A program made the position numbers and the translations under genes. Of a stretch of 64,000 bases of DNA, positions 11,427 through 21,281 are shown in pieces. The stretch's first letter is position 1. The number at the start of each line of letters is the position of its first letter. The notes beneath the pieces are model-generated. The model was not told where the DNA came from. It worked only from the letters and a program-made list of their open reading frames with translations, and made no database searches. The stretch comes from Salvia splendens (lineage: Eukaryota; Streptophyta; Magnoliopsida; Lamiales; Lamiaceae). Location: NCBI RefSeq assembly GCF_004379255.2, contig NC_056048.1, positions 11,927,197 to 11,991,196 on the forward strand, in the 5' to 3' direction.

Positions 11427-11657
11427 GTCCCTCCGTCTAAAAATAAAAAATATATATATTTTACTATTTTAGGTCGTCCAACAAAATTAAATTACTTTTT
11501 AAATATGAAAATTTTTAAATATTTAAATACTATTAATAATGTGAACCTACAATCCACTAACTATTTATCACTTATTTTTTCACTCTCTCTTACTTTATCA
11601 ATTTCAGATAAGAATCTGTGTCATACACAATTATGTCTATTTTTCATAGACGGGGAG
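11427..11657. mobile_element. Stowaway-like MITE (231 bp)
   Basis: The left end GTCCCTCCGTCTAAAAATAA pairs with the right end TTTTTCATAGACGGGGAG, with TA on both sides. Confidence 0.7.
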
Positions 11658-11715
11658 TATAAAATTTGATGATAGATGGCGTTTCATTTTCTTAACTTGT
11701 TTTAAGAAAATAATA

Positions 11716-11947
11716 CTCTCTTCGTTCTAACTAAGTTGAGTCGTATTTCATTTCGTGATATCCTAACTAAGTTGTGTCTTTTCCTTTTTTAACTAAAAAA
11801 TAAAAAATCGAATCACTCTTACTTTATTTCATCACTTATTTTACTCTCTCTTTATTTCTCCTACTTTAATCCTCTCCTACTTTGCAACACAATTTCTTAA
11901 TCTTCGTGCCCAAAAGTTTTAACACAACTTAGTTGGGACAAAGACAG
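11716..11947. mobile_element. Stowaway-like MITE (232 bp)
   Basis: The left end CTCTCTTCGTTCTAACTAAG pairs with the right end CTTAGTTGGGACAAAGACAG, with TA on both sides. The inner block 'aactaagttgtgtc' is also inverted near the right end. Confidence 0.75.
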
Positions 11948-12063
11948 TAATAAATAGCTAAAGTGAAAAAAGAAGTAAATTAAGAGAGAATATTATAGAG
12001 AAGACTCTTCTATGCACTATTCTCACTCTTAATTTACCTTTTTTCCACTTTAACCATTTATTA

Positions 12064-12274
12064 CACCCTCCGTCCCTCACTAAGTGGGGCATTACTTTTC
12101 TGCACAAGTTTTAAGAAAATAGAGTTTTGTTAGTTAAGTAGAGAGAATAAAGTAACATATAGATGAAAAAGTAGAGAAGAAAAAGTAAGAGAGAGTACAA
12201 AAAATGGAAATGACTCACTTAGCTTGGAGCATCCCAAAGAGGAATATAGATCACTTAACAAGGGACAAAGGAAA
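12064..12274. mobile_element. Stowaway-like MITE nested in the composite copy
   Basis: The left end CACCCTCCGTCCCTCACTAA pairs with the right end TTAACAAGGGACAAAGGAAA, with TA at 12062-12063 and 12275-12276. It occupies the same site in its host MITE as the copy at 7708, but it is a different subfamily. Confidence 0.65.
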
Positions 12275-12493
12275 TATTATTTTTCTAAAACGAGTGCAGA
12301 TTTATTAAGGCAGAACGGAGGGAATACATAAGTTATCACAATGAACTCTTTTACTATTTCAGTAGGGACTGAGAAACTAAAGAACATAAAATAACATCTA
12401 ATCTATAATGAAATAACCAACTGCTTAGATCCATTCAAGTTTTTAAAACATGAACTCCTTTAAGAAAGATATAAGCAAAATACGAAAAAAATA

Positions 12494-12758
12494 CTCCATC
12501 CGTTTCCTCATAGTAGAGTCATTTTTTCAGTTCGGGAAGTTCCCTCATAGTTGAGTCATTTCCATACATAATAACTTATTTTCTCTTTCTTACTTTACTC
12601 TCTCTTACTTTATTCTCTCTACTTTATTCACTTTTTACTTTATTCTCTCTATCTTTTTCTCTTTCTTTCTTTTTTATCTATTTATTTATCATACTCAATA
12701 TTCATTTCTTAAACTCCGTACCGAAAGTTTCGTCCCAACTATGAGGGAACGGAGGGAG
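12494..12758. mobile_element. Stowaway-like MITE (265 bp)
   Basis: The left end CTCCATCCGTTTCCTCATAG pairs with the right end CTATGAGGGAACGGAGGGAG, with TA on both sides. Confidence 0.85.
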
Positions 12759-13235
12759 TAAGTTGCAAAGTTACCTTCTCTATGCGTACAAAATCTATAA
12801 CAACGTCGAAAAGTTGGATTAAATTACGCATTTTCTCCATGGAGTGGCAATTTAGAAATATCAAAACGGTCCTAGAATCATAATACTCCATCAAGACTAT
12901 CACTCTCTACTAACTCATATCTCAATTTTGTTATAATTATCATAGAAAAATTAAGAGTATAAAACTAATTTTAAAAAAGAAATTAATATGATACTGGTTT
13001 TGGAAAATATAACAATTTGGTTGTGAAGAATGACGAGTTCAAAAAGAAATTCATTTTCTAGTTTCCATTTTCAGACCAAAGGAATTTATTTGACAAAGTA
13101 ATAAAAACATCATATATTTTTTTTATCTAATAACTGAAAATAGTTAATAACTTATTACTTTAGAATACAAATTTATGTTATTCATAAATATAATACCTTC
13201 GTAAATATTCCGTCCTATAAAAATAAAAAGTTATA
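12759..13235. other. AT-rich intergenic stretch, nothing recognised
   Basis: I see no coding signature and no repeat pairs. A fragment 'ccgtcctataaaaataaaa' near 13209 may be a MITE remnant. Confidence 0.45.
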
Positions 13236-14283
13236 TGATAAGGCTCATTTCATGCATCGGTTTTGGGGGTAAAACATATACTACTTGATCGGTTTATCGC
13301 GCAAACAAGTGTTAAAATGTGCAGAAATGCTACTTGTCCAAGGCAGCAAGGCCGAACTGATCAAGCACGTACAAAAGGCGAAAAAGGCCAAAAATCGGGG
13401 GAGTTGATCAAGAGGCGAGGTCAAGCAGTTAAAGTGGGGACCGCTGGTTTCTAGAAGGAAAACGTGAGGAAATGAGCTGGATGTGGCGCACCATTCTGTT
13501 ACCCAGGACGACGTTCTAGAAGGGGACACGTGCCAGCTTGTGAAGACGCCAGGACGAACCGATCAGAAATTTGTTATCCAAAAGCGTCGTTATTCTAGAA
13601 GAAAGAGCACGTAGCAATCAATGAGTCGCTCATCCTCTGCATGAGTGAATATTCCCTGTCAAGATCGTTATCCAGCTGGAGGCCGAATCGAGCTTATAAA
13701 TAGAGGCTGCGCCACCACAAGAAAGTATCCGAGACTTTACTTTCCGCCTAGTTTAGCTTAGTTTAGCTTAGTTCAGCTCGCTAGCTTAGTTTAGCTTAGT
13801 TCTGCTCTCTTAGCTTAGTTTAGTTCAGATCTCTAGTTTAGCTTAGATAGCGTAGTTAAAAGGGCGACCGAAGGGAGCGCTGCAGAATAACCATTTCTGT
13901 CGGCGTAACTTAAGTTTCCCGCTGAGATTCTTCTCAGTTTACTGCTTTCTTTATTTTCGAAGTGTTAGCTTAGTTTATTTTCACGCTGTAATCGTATCTT
14001 AGTTTAATCGAAGTTATTCTCTCTTTTAAATCGCACATTTACTTTTCTTTTATTACCTGCAATTTACTTGACCCAGTGTTTAAATTTCCGTTGATCAAGC
14101 TAGCTAGTTTGAATTCTGCCTAGATAAAAACCGTAGTTAAAACTCCCAAGTTAAAGCGTGGCAGCAGCTAACCCCCCTGTTCACTACTCATACACTCGAC
14201 ACACCAACTTCTCTGTGGGATCGACCCCGAACTTGCCGCTTTACTGTTAAAGTAGTGTGAAATCGGGAGTTATAAATATTATC
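13236..14283 (+). mobile_element. Athila/Tat-type Ty3/gypsy LTR with adjoining PBS
   Basis: It starts TGATAAGGCTCATTTCATGC. Near the right side is 'ctctgtgggatcgacccc', a phrase typical of the U5/leader region of Athila/Tat elements. 'tttggcgcgtttc' follows, close to the PBS these elements use. A tandem 'agcttagttt' array lies at about 13744-13850. The ORFs at 13263 and 13281 are LTR noise. No downstream gag/pol follows: within about 160 bases the sequence meets a Harbinger transposon. This is a 5' LTR with the rest lost. Confidence 0.5.
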
Positions 14284-14285
14284 TT

Positions 14286-14297
14286 TGGCGCGTTTCG
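14286..14297 (+). other. Possible retroelement primer-binding site
   Basis: TGGCGCGTTTCG resembles the tRNA-Asp-type PBS of Athila/Tat elements, with mismatches. It lies directly after the LTR. Confidence 0.4.
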
Positions 14298-14876
14298 GTT
14301 TGAGGATTGATTCGATTAAGTGGCAACGACAATTTGCTAACTGGTCCAACCGATTCAGTTATCCTCCATATAACTTGATCCAATCTTAATCTGCGCGTTT
14401 CCGAGCCCGCCATTATAATGTTGGTAGCTTTTTCTGTTTAATGAGCATCCCCAATGGGTGCCTTGCGGAAGAGCACAACTGTAGCGTCGGCACGACAGCG
14501 CGCCTGCTCATTGTTGCGCTCGTACCTTCTTTACGGACGCACTCTTAGCTAAGAGCTCCGCCCCCGGGTAAGCTGGATGCACATGGGCCACGTGGCGCGC
14601 TATGTGTGGGTGGTGACGCCAAATTGCCCTCCGCGCGATTGGACGTCATTTTAATATGATAAATGTTTTTTTAATCAGAAAAAATCATTAAAAAAATTCC
14701 CACCTCCCAAAAAATAGAGCCATTTTATGATCTTTTTTTTAAATTGAATTTTTTGTATATTTTTTTATCCTCAATTCATCCAAATCATCTATAAATATCC
14801 TCATTCATCACCCATTTTTTACATCAAACTATCCCTCGCTCATACTTCTCTCATATTTCTTCGTACAATTCACCAA

Positions 14877-16150
14877 ATGGAACAAAAAGATCGAGACCGA
14901 TTGATTGCGGAAGCGGAGCAAGAAGAACAAGTATACTATCAACAATATTAAGCTGCTTATGTCGTCGCCCTGACTGCCGCCAACCCACCTTCTCCGCAAC
15001 CGAAAAAACTGGTCTCTACTTCGCTTGTGATGGAGAGGGAGCCAACGAAAGGCTCGTGAATGACTATTTTTGTGACAATCCATGGTTCCTGAAGGATTAC
15101 TTCCGACGCCGTTTCCGCATGTCAAAACGCTTGTTTATGCGTATTGTAAACACATTGTTCGCCCGTGATCCATACTTCTAATCACGACGGGCCCAACTGA
15201 TCGGGTAAGTCTCTCGCCATTGCAGAAGTGTACTTGCGCCATCAGACAGCTTGCGACCGAGCAATCGTCGGATATTTTCGATGAGTATTTGCATGTGGGG
15301 GAGTCCATTGGAATCGACTGAGTCAAAAAATTTTGCATCGACATCCATGCTGCTTTTGGTGATGAATTCCTTCGGGCACCCAACACCTAAGATTGTCGGA
15401 AGTTGCTTCGTCTTCACGAAGCATGCCACAAATTTCCTGGAATGCTTGGCATCATAGATTGCATACATTGGAAGCGGAACAATTTCCCGGTATGTTGGAA
15501 GGGAGCACATGTAAGCGGACACAAAGGCGGCGGACCGCCAGTCATCCTAGAAGCGGTCCCCGACTTCCGCCTGTGGATTTGGCATGCATATTTTGGAGCA
15601 GCCAGATCCAACAAAGACTTGAACGTGCTCTACTCTTCCCCCCTCTTTAAAGATGGTGTAGCACCGGCGATGGACTTCACGGCAACGGCCGTCAATACCA
15701 CACAGGGTACTATCTCGCCGATGGTATCTACCTAAGGTGGCCGACGTTTGTGAAGCTATTCAACATGCCACAAGATCCAAAACGGATTCATTTTGCGCAG
15801 CGTCAAGAGACAACTCAGAAAGACGTCGAAAGAGCGTTTGGGGTTCTTCAAGCCCGATTCACATTGTGAAGGCCTCTGCTCGGATGTAGTACAAAAACAA
15901 CCTTGACGACTTCATTTACACGTGTATTATCTTGCACAATATGATAAAAGATGACGAAGGACCGGCTACGGCAAACTTTTTTGACGAAAGTGCTACCGGA
16001 AGCTCAACCGCAACCTCTCCCCAATGCCAAGGTGAGCATATAACGCGCGAGGGGATAGACAAAAAAATAACAATGCGCGACACCAACGCCCACATTCAAC
16101 TACAACAAGAACTAGTCGAATACCTTTGTGCAAAATTCGGTCACGAGTAA
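14877..16150 (+). pseudogene. PIF/Harbinger transposase, broken
   Basis: It begins at ATG 14877 and ends at TAA 16148-16150. Family blocks occur in order across frames. Near 15030-15170 a DYFCDNPWF / FRRRFRMSKRLF stretch is visible. Near 15440-15475 is GIIDCIHWKRNN with the first catalytic Asp. Near 15600-15630 is a WHAYFGAARSNKDLNVL block with the second Asp. Near 15825-15860 is ERAFGVLQARF with the catalytic Glu. The C-terminal HNMIKDDE and the closing QQELVEYL / KFGHE match plant PIF transposases. Stops or frame changes occur near 14948, 15180, 15320, 15390, 15700 and 15870, so it cannot make an active enzyme. The role (excision and insertion at TWA sites) is known for the family. Confidence 0.8.
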
Positions 16151-16276
16151 TGGGTTTTTTTAATTTTAGAATTTCAATGATGAAATTTTCAATTTTTAGG
16201 ATGTTAATTATATACTTTTTTTATTTTTTAGGAATTTGTAATAGTATTTCAGATTTTTTAATGCATTTTAATATTA

Positions 16277-16990
16277 GGCCATCCACAATAGGAATAGCCC
16301 AGCCATAGCCCAGCCACTGCCACATCAGCAGCACTAAAAATCCTCTTGCCACATCATCAAAACAAGCAAATAGCCCAGCCATAGCCTAGCCACTAATATC
16401 CACATCACTATTAACAAATATATACAAAATGAAATAATTAACAATCACACAATATGCGAAATTTAATTTACGAGACATATACGGGAAAAGTTTAATAATA
16501 CTATTAAAATTTAAAAAAGTACAATAATTTAAAAAATACATTAATTAAAAAAAATACAATAATAAAAAAAAGTACATAAATTTTTAAAAAAATACAATAA
16601 TAAAAAGGAGTGACAATTCACTCCTCGTTACTTCCGGAACTAGGCTCGTTGTTGAGATCCATTTACCGTTGTTGATCTTGAACAGAAATTAAGATAGAGA
16701 GAATACTCATTAAAACAAGTGGTGTGAATGAAAATGACGAACAAAGCGCGTATATATAGTGTTTCGAAAAAAAAATTTATTTTTTCGCGCTAGGCGGTGC
16801 GCTGGGCGATCCGGGCGCTGCAATAGCGCCGAACGGACCGCCCAGCGCACCACCCAGCGCCACGCGACCGCCCAGCGCTGCGCGGTTTCTCTCTCCAATC
16901 GCCCGCTGGGCGGCTGCAATAGATCGCCCAGCGAACCGCCCAGCGCCGGCGCTCGGCTGGGCGGTCGCTGGGCGCCTATTGTGGATGGCC
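16277..16990. mobile_element. Tourist/Harbinger-like MITE inside the transposon
   Basis: It has perfect ends GGCCATCCACAATAGG and CCTATTGTGGATGGCC with a TTA duplication on both sides (16274-16276, 16991-16993). The left arm repeats 'tagcccagcca'. The right arm is GC-rich with many GCTGGGCG / CGCCCAGC units, so ORFs called there (16710-17052) are artefacts. Confidence 0.9.
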
Positions 16991-17392
16991 TTATGAAACT
17001 GTTTTTCAGTAATTGAAGTATTTAAATTGAATAATAAAATATAGAGATTCATGAATAATGAAAAATCATGCCTTAGCTAAGAGCACGATTGGGGGTGTTG
17101 TTCCTAAGCTAAGAGAACGAAATACAAAATGAATAAAAGTGGGACCGAACCTACAAACGTGCTCTTAGCTAAGAACACAGTTGGAAATGCTCTAATTTAA
17201 ATACTCAATAATTTTTTCTTCTATCTCTCTCCTAATAAAATTCATGTTACTCTAATGTGCAGTAATATTTTTGTTGGACGGATGAATATATAATAACTTA
17301 ATATTAAGGAAACAAATCTTAAATTTAAATTGATAATAAATCCTATGAAGAGATATCGTTTTACTATTATGTAATGCATTTAGAGCATCCGC

Positions 17393-18181
17393 AGCGCTGG
17401 CTCGTTGCCAACTCGATCTCGTCTCGATGAGACGAGCCAACATCGAGCCAGCGTTGCAAATATCCGTCGCGTCGCGTAGCCTGGTGCCAAGAGGAGACTC
17501 GAGAACCAGCTTGCCACGCGCGTTGGCCACATGGCAAGCTCCCGTGCGGCCATGACGCCCACTCACCGGCCTGCGAGTGGGCGTCGTTTATTTTTTAAAA
17601 ATATTTCGAAAAAAATTGAAAAAAAAAATTCCCCCCAAAAATACTAGCCGTTTATAGCCGTTTTTCTAATATTTTAATTTTTTAAAGCCCCCAATCACTT
17701 CTATAAATATCAAATCATTCCCACAAATTATCCACCATAAAAAAACTCTCTATTCTCACTCAAACACTCTACATTCTTCATCTCTAAACATTATTCTTTT
17801 CCCAAATTTAATCCATTCATGGATCCATTTGAGCAAATGCGTCGAATGATGGAAGAATCTCTAGAAGCAGATCGACATAGGGAGGAGGATGAAGCCGCGG
17901 CGCGTCAAAAGCAACCCCGGAAATACATCCATCGTGACCGGGAGGAAGCCGCCGCAAGGTTGGTACGAGATTACTTTATGAATTATTGGTATTAATTTAA
18001 TATTTCAATGAAATATTAATTGAATTTGTTGGAAATAAAAATAAAAAATGAAATTGAATGAATAGTTAAGAGATGGAGGGTTGCAGGTGTAGTCCTTAGT
18101 TAAGAGATGGGGGTAAAAAGTGCTGTATGACCCATAAATAGTTAAGGGATGAGACGGTATTGAGACAGAGATGTGGTGGCC
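17393..18181 (+). mobile_element. Harbinger-derived non-autonomous element
   Basis: It begins GAGCATCCGCAGCGCTGG after TTA and is followed by TTA after GTGGTGGC at 18181. The two ends pair poorly, so the right boundary is provisional. The interior holds the first 58 codons of a PIF-type transposase and then runs out, which is consistent with an internal deletion of a full element. Confidence 0.5.
17819..17995 (+). pseudogene. N-terminal fragment of a PIF/Harbinger transposase
   Basis: ATG 17819 to TAA 17993-17995, 58 codons. The product starts MDPFEQMRRMMEE, continues through a charged Arg/Glu/Ala stretch and stops just after LVRDYF, the point where family members continue into the catalytic domain. 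It is truncated and has no catalytic residues. Confidence 0.6.
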
Positions 18182-18243
18182 TTATAACCGAGCTAGGTCC
18201 ATACAACATAAAGTTTTTACCTTTTAGAGTGAATTGCAAATAT

Positions 18244-18744
18244 GTACTATGTTGAGAAAATTCTTTTTTTGTTCTAGGGAACTTTAATCATTCTAAAAAA
18301 GGGGTAATTTTTTTTTATTTCCACAAAGGGAGTGACGCATGTCCGTGATGCATCTCTGTTATTGAAACGCATTTCTGTGATGCGTCTTTATAAGACGCAT
18401 GTGACTTATGCGTCGCTTAAAAATACACATTTTTTTGAAAGACGCATGTAGCTCATGCGTTTTTATGAGAGATGCATGTAGCTCATGCGTCTCTTAACGA
18501 AATAAATCACCAACAGAACAGAACGCGCGAGAGAGAGACGCATGAGCTACATGCGTCTCTCATAAAAACGCATGAGCTACATGCGTCTCTAAAAAAAACG
18601 TGTTTTTTTAAGTGACGCATAAGTCACACGTGTTTTATAGAGACGCATCACAGACATGCGTCACTCCCTTTGTGGGAATAAAAAAAACTAACCCTTTTAT
18701 GGAATGATTAGAGTTCCCTAGAAAAAAACATTTATCGTAATATG
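18244..18744. repeat. Foldback element made of GACGCATG-type units
   Basis: Left arm about 18244-18495 and right arm about 18531-18744 are inverted copies around a short spacer. Both carry the blocks 'ttctagggaact', 'cacaaagggagtgacgcatg' and the palindromic unit 'gacgcatgtagctcatgcgt'. The left arm has one extra ~40-base unit. A single RNA through it would fold into a long, nearly perfect hairpin. No transposase-type terminal motif is obvious. Confidence 0.75.
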
Positions 18745-19017
18745 TTTTAGGATTTTATATCTTTTAACTAGTTCCTTGAATTCATAAGAATGTCATGTAA
18801 TCACAACTCATATCCTTTTTATTCATTGTGCCTCTGAAGATATAATTGACCTACATTCATTGATGTATATTTTGAATTTAAATCTAACATTACTTTATTG
18901 TTTACATATACTATTTTTTTATTAAAAATATAATATTATATATAATAATATTATTATTATTATTAATAATAGTAATAATAACCAAAAACACACCTTATAA
19001 TTTTTTTTAAATTATTA
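18745..19017. other. AT-rich stretch with ATT/TAA microsatellite
   Basis: An imperfect (ATT)n and (ATA)n tract lies at about 18925-18985. Nothing else is recognised. Confidence 0.5.
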
Positions 19018-19528
19018 CTCCCTCTGTCCCACAGTAAGAGTAACATTTTGCCATTTCGGTACGTTCCACAATAAGAGTCGCATTTCATTTTTACCATAAA
19101 TGGTAACTGGGTCCCACATTCCACTAACTCACTTCACTCACATTCTATTATAAAACCAATATAAAAAGGTGGGTCTCTTATTCCACTAATTTTTCTAACC
19201 CACTATTCTTTATACTCCCGCCGTCCGCGAATAGGAGTCCCGTTTTTTTCATTTTAGTCAGTCCGCGAATAGGAGTCGTGGTTCACTTTTACCATAAATG
19301 TTAATAGGGTTCAACATTCCACAAACTCATTCCACTCACATTTTATTTAAGACTAATATATATAAGTGAGAATCATATTCCACTAACTTTTTTTCCATCC
19401 ATTTTTCTTAAAATTTCTTAAAACTCGTGCCGACAACAAATGTGACTCCTAATAGCGGACGACAGAGGGAGTATTTTTTAAAACTTCTGCTCACACCAAA
19501 TGTGACTCCTATTGTGGGACAGAGGGAG
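19018..19528. mobile_element. Stowaway-like MITE, outer copy of a nested pair
   Basis: The left end CTCCCTCTGTCCCACAGTAA pairs with the right end ATTGTGGGACAGAGGGAG, with TA on both sides. It is interrupted by the MITE at 19215-19471. Confidence 0.85.
19215..19471. mobile_element. Stowaway-like MITE, inner copy
   Basis: The left end CTCCCGCCGTCCGCGAATAG pairs with the right end ATAGCGGACGACAGAGGGAG, with TA at 19213-19214 and 19472-19473. It is the same subfamily as 4383-4835. Confidence 0.85.
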
Positions 19529-19632
19529 TACTATATATTTATATATTTTCAGATAATACCATGGACATATTTTTATATAACATAAATTTTTTTAAAAAAA
19601 CTATTACTATTTAAATTTTACCAAAATGCATA

Positions 19633-19864
19633 CTCCGAGGGTCCACTAAATGTTGTTCACATTTTCCATTTCGGTCCGTCCACAAAATATTATTCACTTT
19701 GTTTTTTTTCCGTTTTAGTATATAGACCTTACATTACACGCACATTCTATTATAGAACTAATATATAAAGTGAGATCCACATTCCACTAACTTTTTAACT
19801 CTTTTTTCACATTTTTAAAAATCTGCACTGATTCAATATGGACAAAATTTGGTGGACGAGGGAG
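19633..19864. mobile_element. Stowaway-like MITE (232 bp)
   Basis: The left end CTCCGAGGGTCCACTAAAT pairs with the right end ATTTGGTGGACGAGGGAG, with TA on both sides. Confidence 0.8.
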
Positions 19865-20248
19865 TATATTATTATTATAAAAAAATTGACATATTTATTT
19901 AGTAATTGACTATAACCTTAACAGGAAACTGCATTATATGATGGTATTAATATATTTATTTGTATTTTCAAATAATAATGACAAAAACCTATAAGCTCGT
20001 ATTAATTTAATGTATCATCTATCATAATCTAAAGTGGCAGTTTGATGAAAAGACCTTAATGCCCTTTTTTGAGGAAAAATGAGATATATAAATGAGTGGT
20101 ATCTGACTGTATTGTCCATGTGAAAAATAATTATACAAAAATTGGTCCAATCAAATGCAAACTTGTTGAAGAAGATTTAGAACGTTTTTAAATAGATGCA
20201 CTAGAATCTGCATTTTTTTAGACTGATATTATGATTTTGTGATTGCAG

Positions 20249-20443
20249 GCTTGTAGTATAGCAGGTGTGGTTCTGCTTGGATTCCTGCGACGGCTTCGGG
20301 TAAGGCGACGAGAGAATGCCGGCGACAGTCCTGCCACCGCGAAGAGAAAACATCCAATTAGAGTCTCTAACTTAGGACACATAACGTCCGATTTAATCAA
20401 TTTTGATACAATAAGGAGTGAATCTAACAAATTAATCTCATAA
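20249..20443 (+). pseudogene. Captured exon fragment, perhaps from a receptor-like kinase
   Basis: A good splice acceptor (ttgtgattgcag) precedes an open frame of 64 codons ending in TAA at 20441. It encodes a short hydrophobic segment (SIAGVVLLGF), then a basic stretch (LRRLRVRRRE). The tail ITSDLINFDTIRSESNK loosely resembles the juxtamembrane region of cysteine-rich receptor-like kinases. No kinase domain follows. The identity is a weak guess. What is seen is an exon-like frame with a splice site inside the proposed Helitron. Confidence 0.35.
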
Positions 20444-20669
20444 GTACTAGCTTTTTTTCACAAGTAAAAATGTTAAAAGCTTAGATGGATCAAAGTACAG
20501 CCATTTAATTTCAATTTAATTGTATGAGATTTGAAAGCACTTGCTAAAACAATCATTACGAACTTAGGTATGCACTATTTGATGTTTGCATGAATATTCG
20601 AGAGTAGTAGATAATAAAATACAAACGAGCTAAAATGCCAGAAGCAAATGACAATTATTGATCCATCTT

Positions 20670-20920
20670 CTATTGGCTGATCTCATGTATAAGCTTCTGA
20701 AGGGCGTCGCTCGAAAGAGGAATATATCTGAGTTTCTTCTCGCTCTGAATCACGCAAAGCAGGCCCGTCAATGTTGTTTACTACAACACAAACAAAAGAT
20801 TCACCATCGTCCATCGAGAAATGAAATAAGGTCATCTATGTAATGCAGAGTTCACGTCATTATGCTCAATAGTCTCTGCGATCTCTTGAATCTCCATGAA
20901 TGTATCAGTAAGCTGTATAA
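20670..20920 (-). pseudogene. ORC2: ORC2 (origin recognition complex subunit 2) fragment, internally deleted
   Basis: Read on the minus strand, three blocks follow in ORC2 order but in shifting frames. First is DDLISFLDG, then ESFVCVVVNNIDGPALRDSE, the conserved mid-protein motif. Then, without the roughly 150 residues that should intervene, comes KKLRYIPLSSDALQKLIHEI with a stop at 20670, matching the extreme C terminus. Upstream on the minus strand is a splice-acceptor-like 'tttatacag'. ORC2 is a nuclear replication-initiation protein. This piece cannot make one. The match rests on recalled family sequence. Confidence 0.55.
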
Positions 20921-20924
20921 AACA

Positions 20925-21241
20925 TGTTAATTATGGAGCCTAAAATATCTCCTACCATGTTTAGGATTTGTTTCCTTGAAGTATATTTCCTTGTGATAGA
21001 TTTATTCCTTAAAAGATATTTCCTTATGGAATATGTTTCCTAGTTTGACTAGAATTAGGGCTCTCTAATTACTTATAAATAGAGGTGCTCCCTCATTATT
21101 AAATCATCCTAAAATTATATAGTGAAATCCCTGGCTTGGCATCGCCCCCAGACGTAGATACACATTGTATCGAACTGGGTAAACAACTTCTTGTGTTCAT
21201 TCTCTTTCATATTCGTGATTGCCTGTGTTTATTTCCCAACA
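20925..21241 (+). repeat. 5' LTR of the Tork-like element
   Basis: TG...CA ends. The core promoter lies around 'cttataaatagagg' (21079-21092). It differs from the 3' LTR at three positions. Confidence 0.95.
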
Positions 21242-21243
21242 AC

Positions 21244-21255
21244 TGGTATCAGAGC
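21244..21255 (+). other. Primer-binding site (initiator Met tRNA)
   Basis: TGGTATCAGAGC begins two bases after the 5' LTR and is the standard copia PBS. Confidence 0.95.
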
Positions 21256-21281
21256 CTAGGGTTTAAGAGGCAGAAATCACG

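Larger units (their letters stand above)
11660..12324. mobile_element. Second copy of the composite MITE family of 7236-7966
   Basis: The pieces 'ggcgtttcattttcttaac', 'taaatagctaaagtg', the palindromic core near 11960-12060, and 'ttatttttctaaaacgagtg' align in order with the host parts of the element at 7236. It is interrupted at 11716-11947 and 12064-12274 by two other MITEs. The right end is AGAACGGAGGGAA before TA. The left end is decayed. Confidence 0.5.
14443..17192 (+). mobile_element. Decayed PIF/Harbinger DNA transposon (about 2.75 kb)
   Basis: The left end GAGCATCCCCAATGG pairs with the right end CAGTTGGAAATGCTC, imperfect inverted repeats. TAA-type sequence at both sides fits the 3-bp Harbinger target duplication. 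It holds a broken PIF-type transposase (14877-16150) and a complete MITE (16277-16990). The second PIF gene (Myb-like ORF) is not seen, so it could not move by itself even without the breaks. Confidence 0.65.

Noticed and set aside
13263..13529. ORFs of 63 and 82 codons
   Set aside because: They lie on opposite strands inside the Athila/Tat-like LTR and show no family resemblance.
15135..15614. Minus-strand ORFs up to 114 codons
   Set aside because: Shadows of the Harbinger transposase, whose motifs (Asp, Asp, Glu) are on the plus strand.
16710..17052. ORFs of 69-91 codons rich in Arg, Ala and Gly
   Set aside because: Products of the repetitive GCTGGGC arm of a MITE.
18244..18744. CRISPR-like array (repeated gacgcatg units)
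   Set aside because: The units are palindromic and arranged as two inverted arms, not evenly spaced direct repeats with unique spacers, and this is a plant nuclear sequence.
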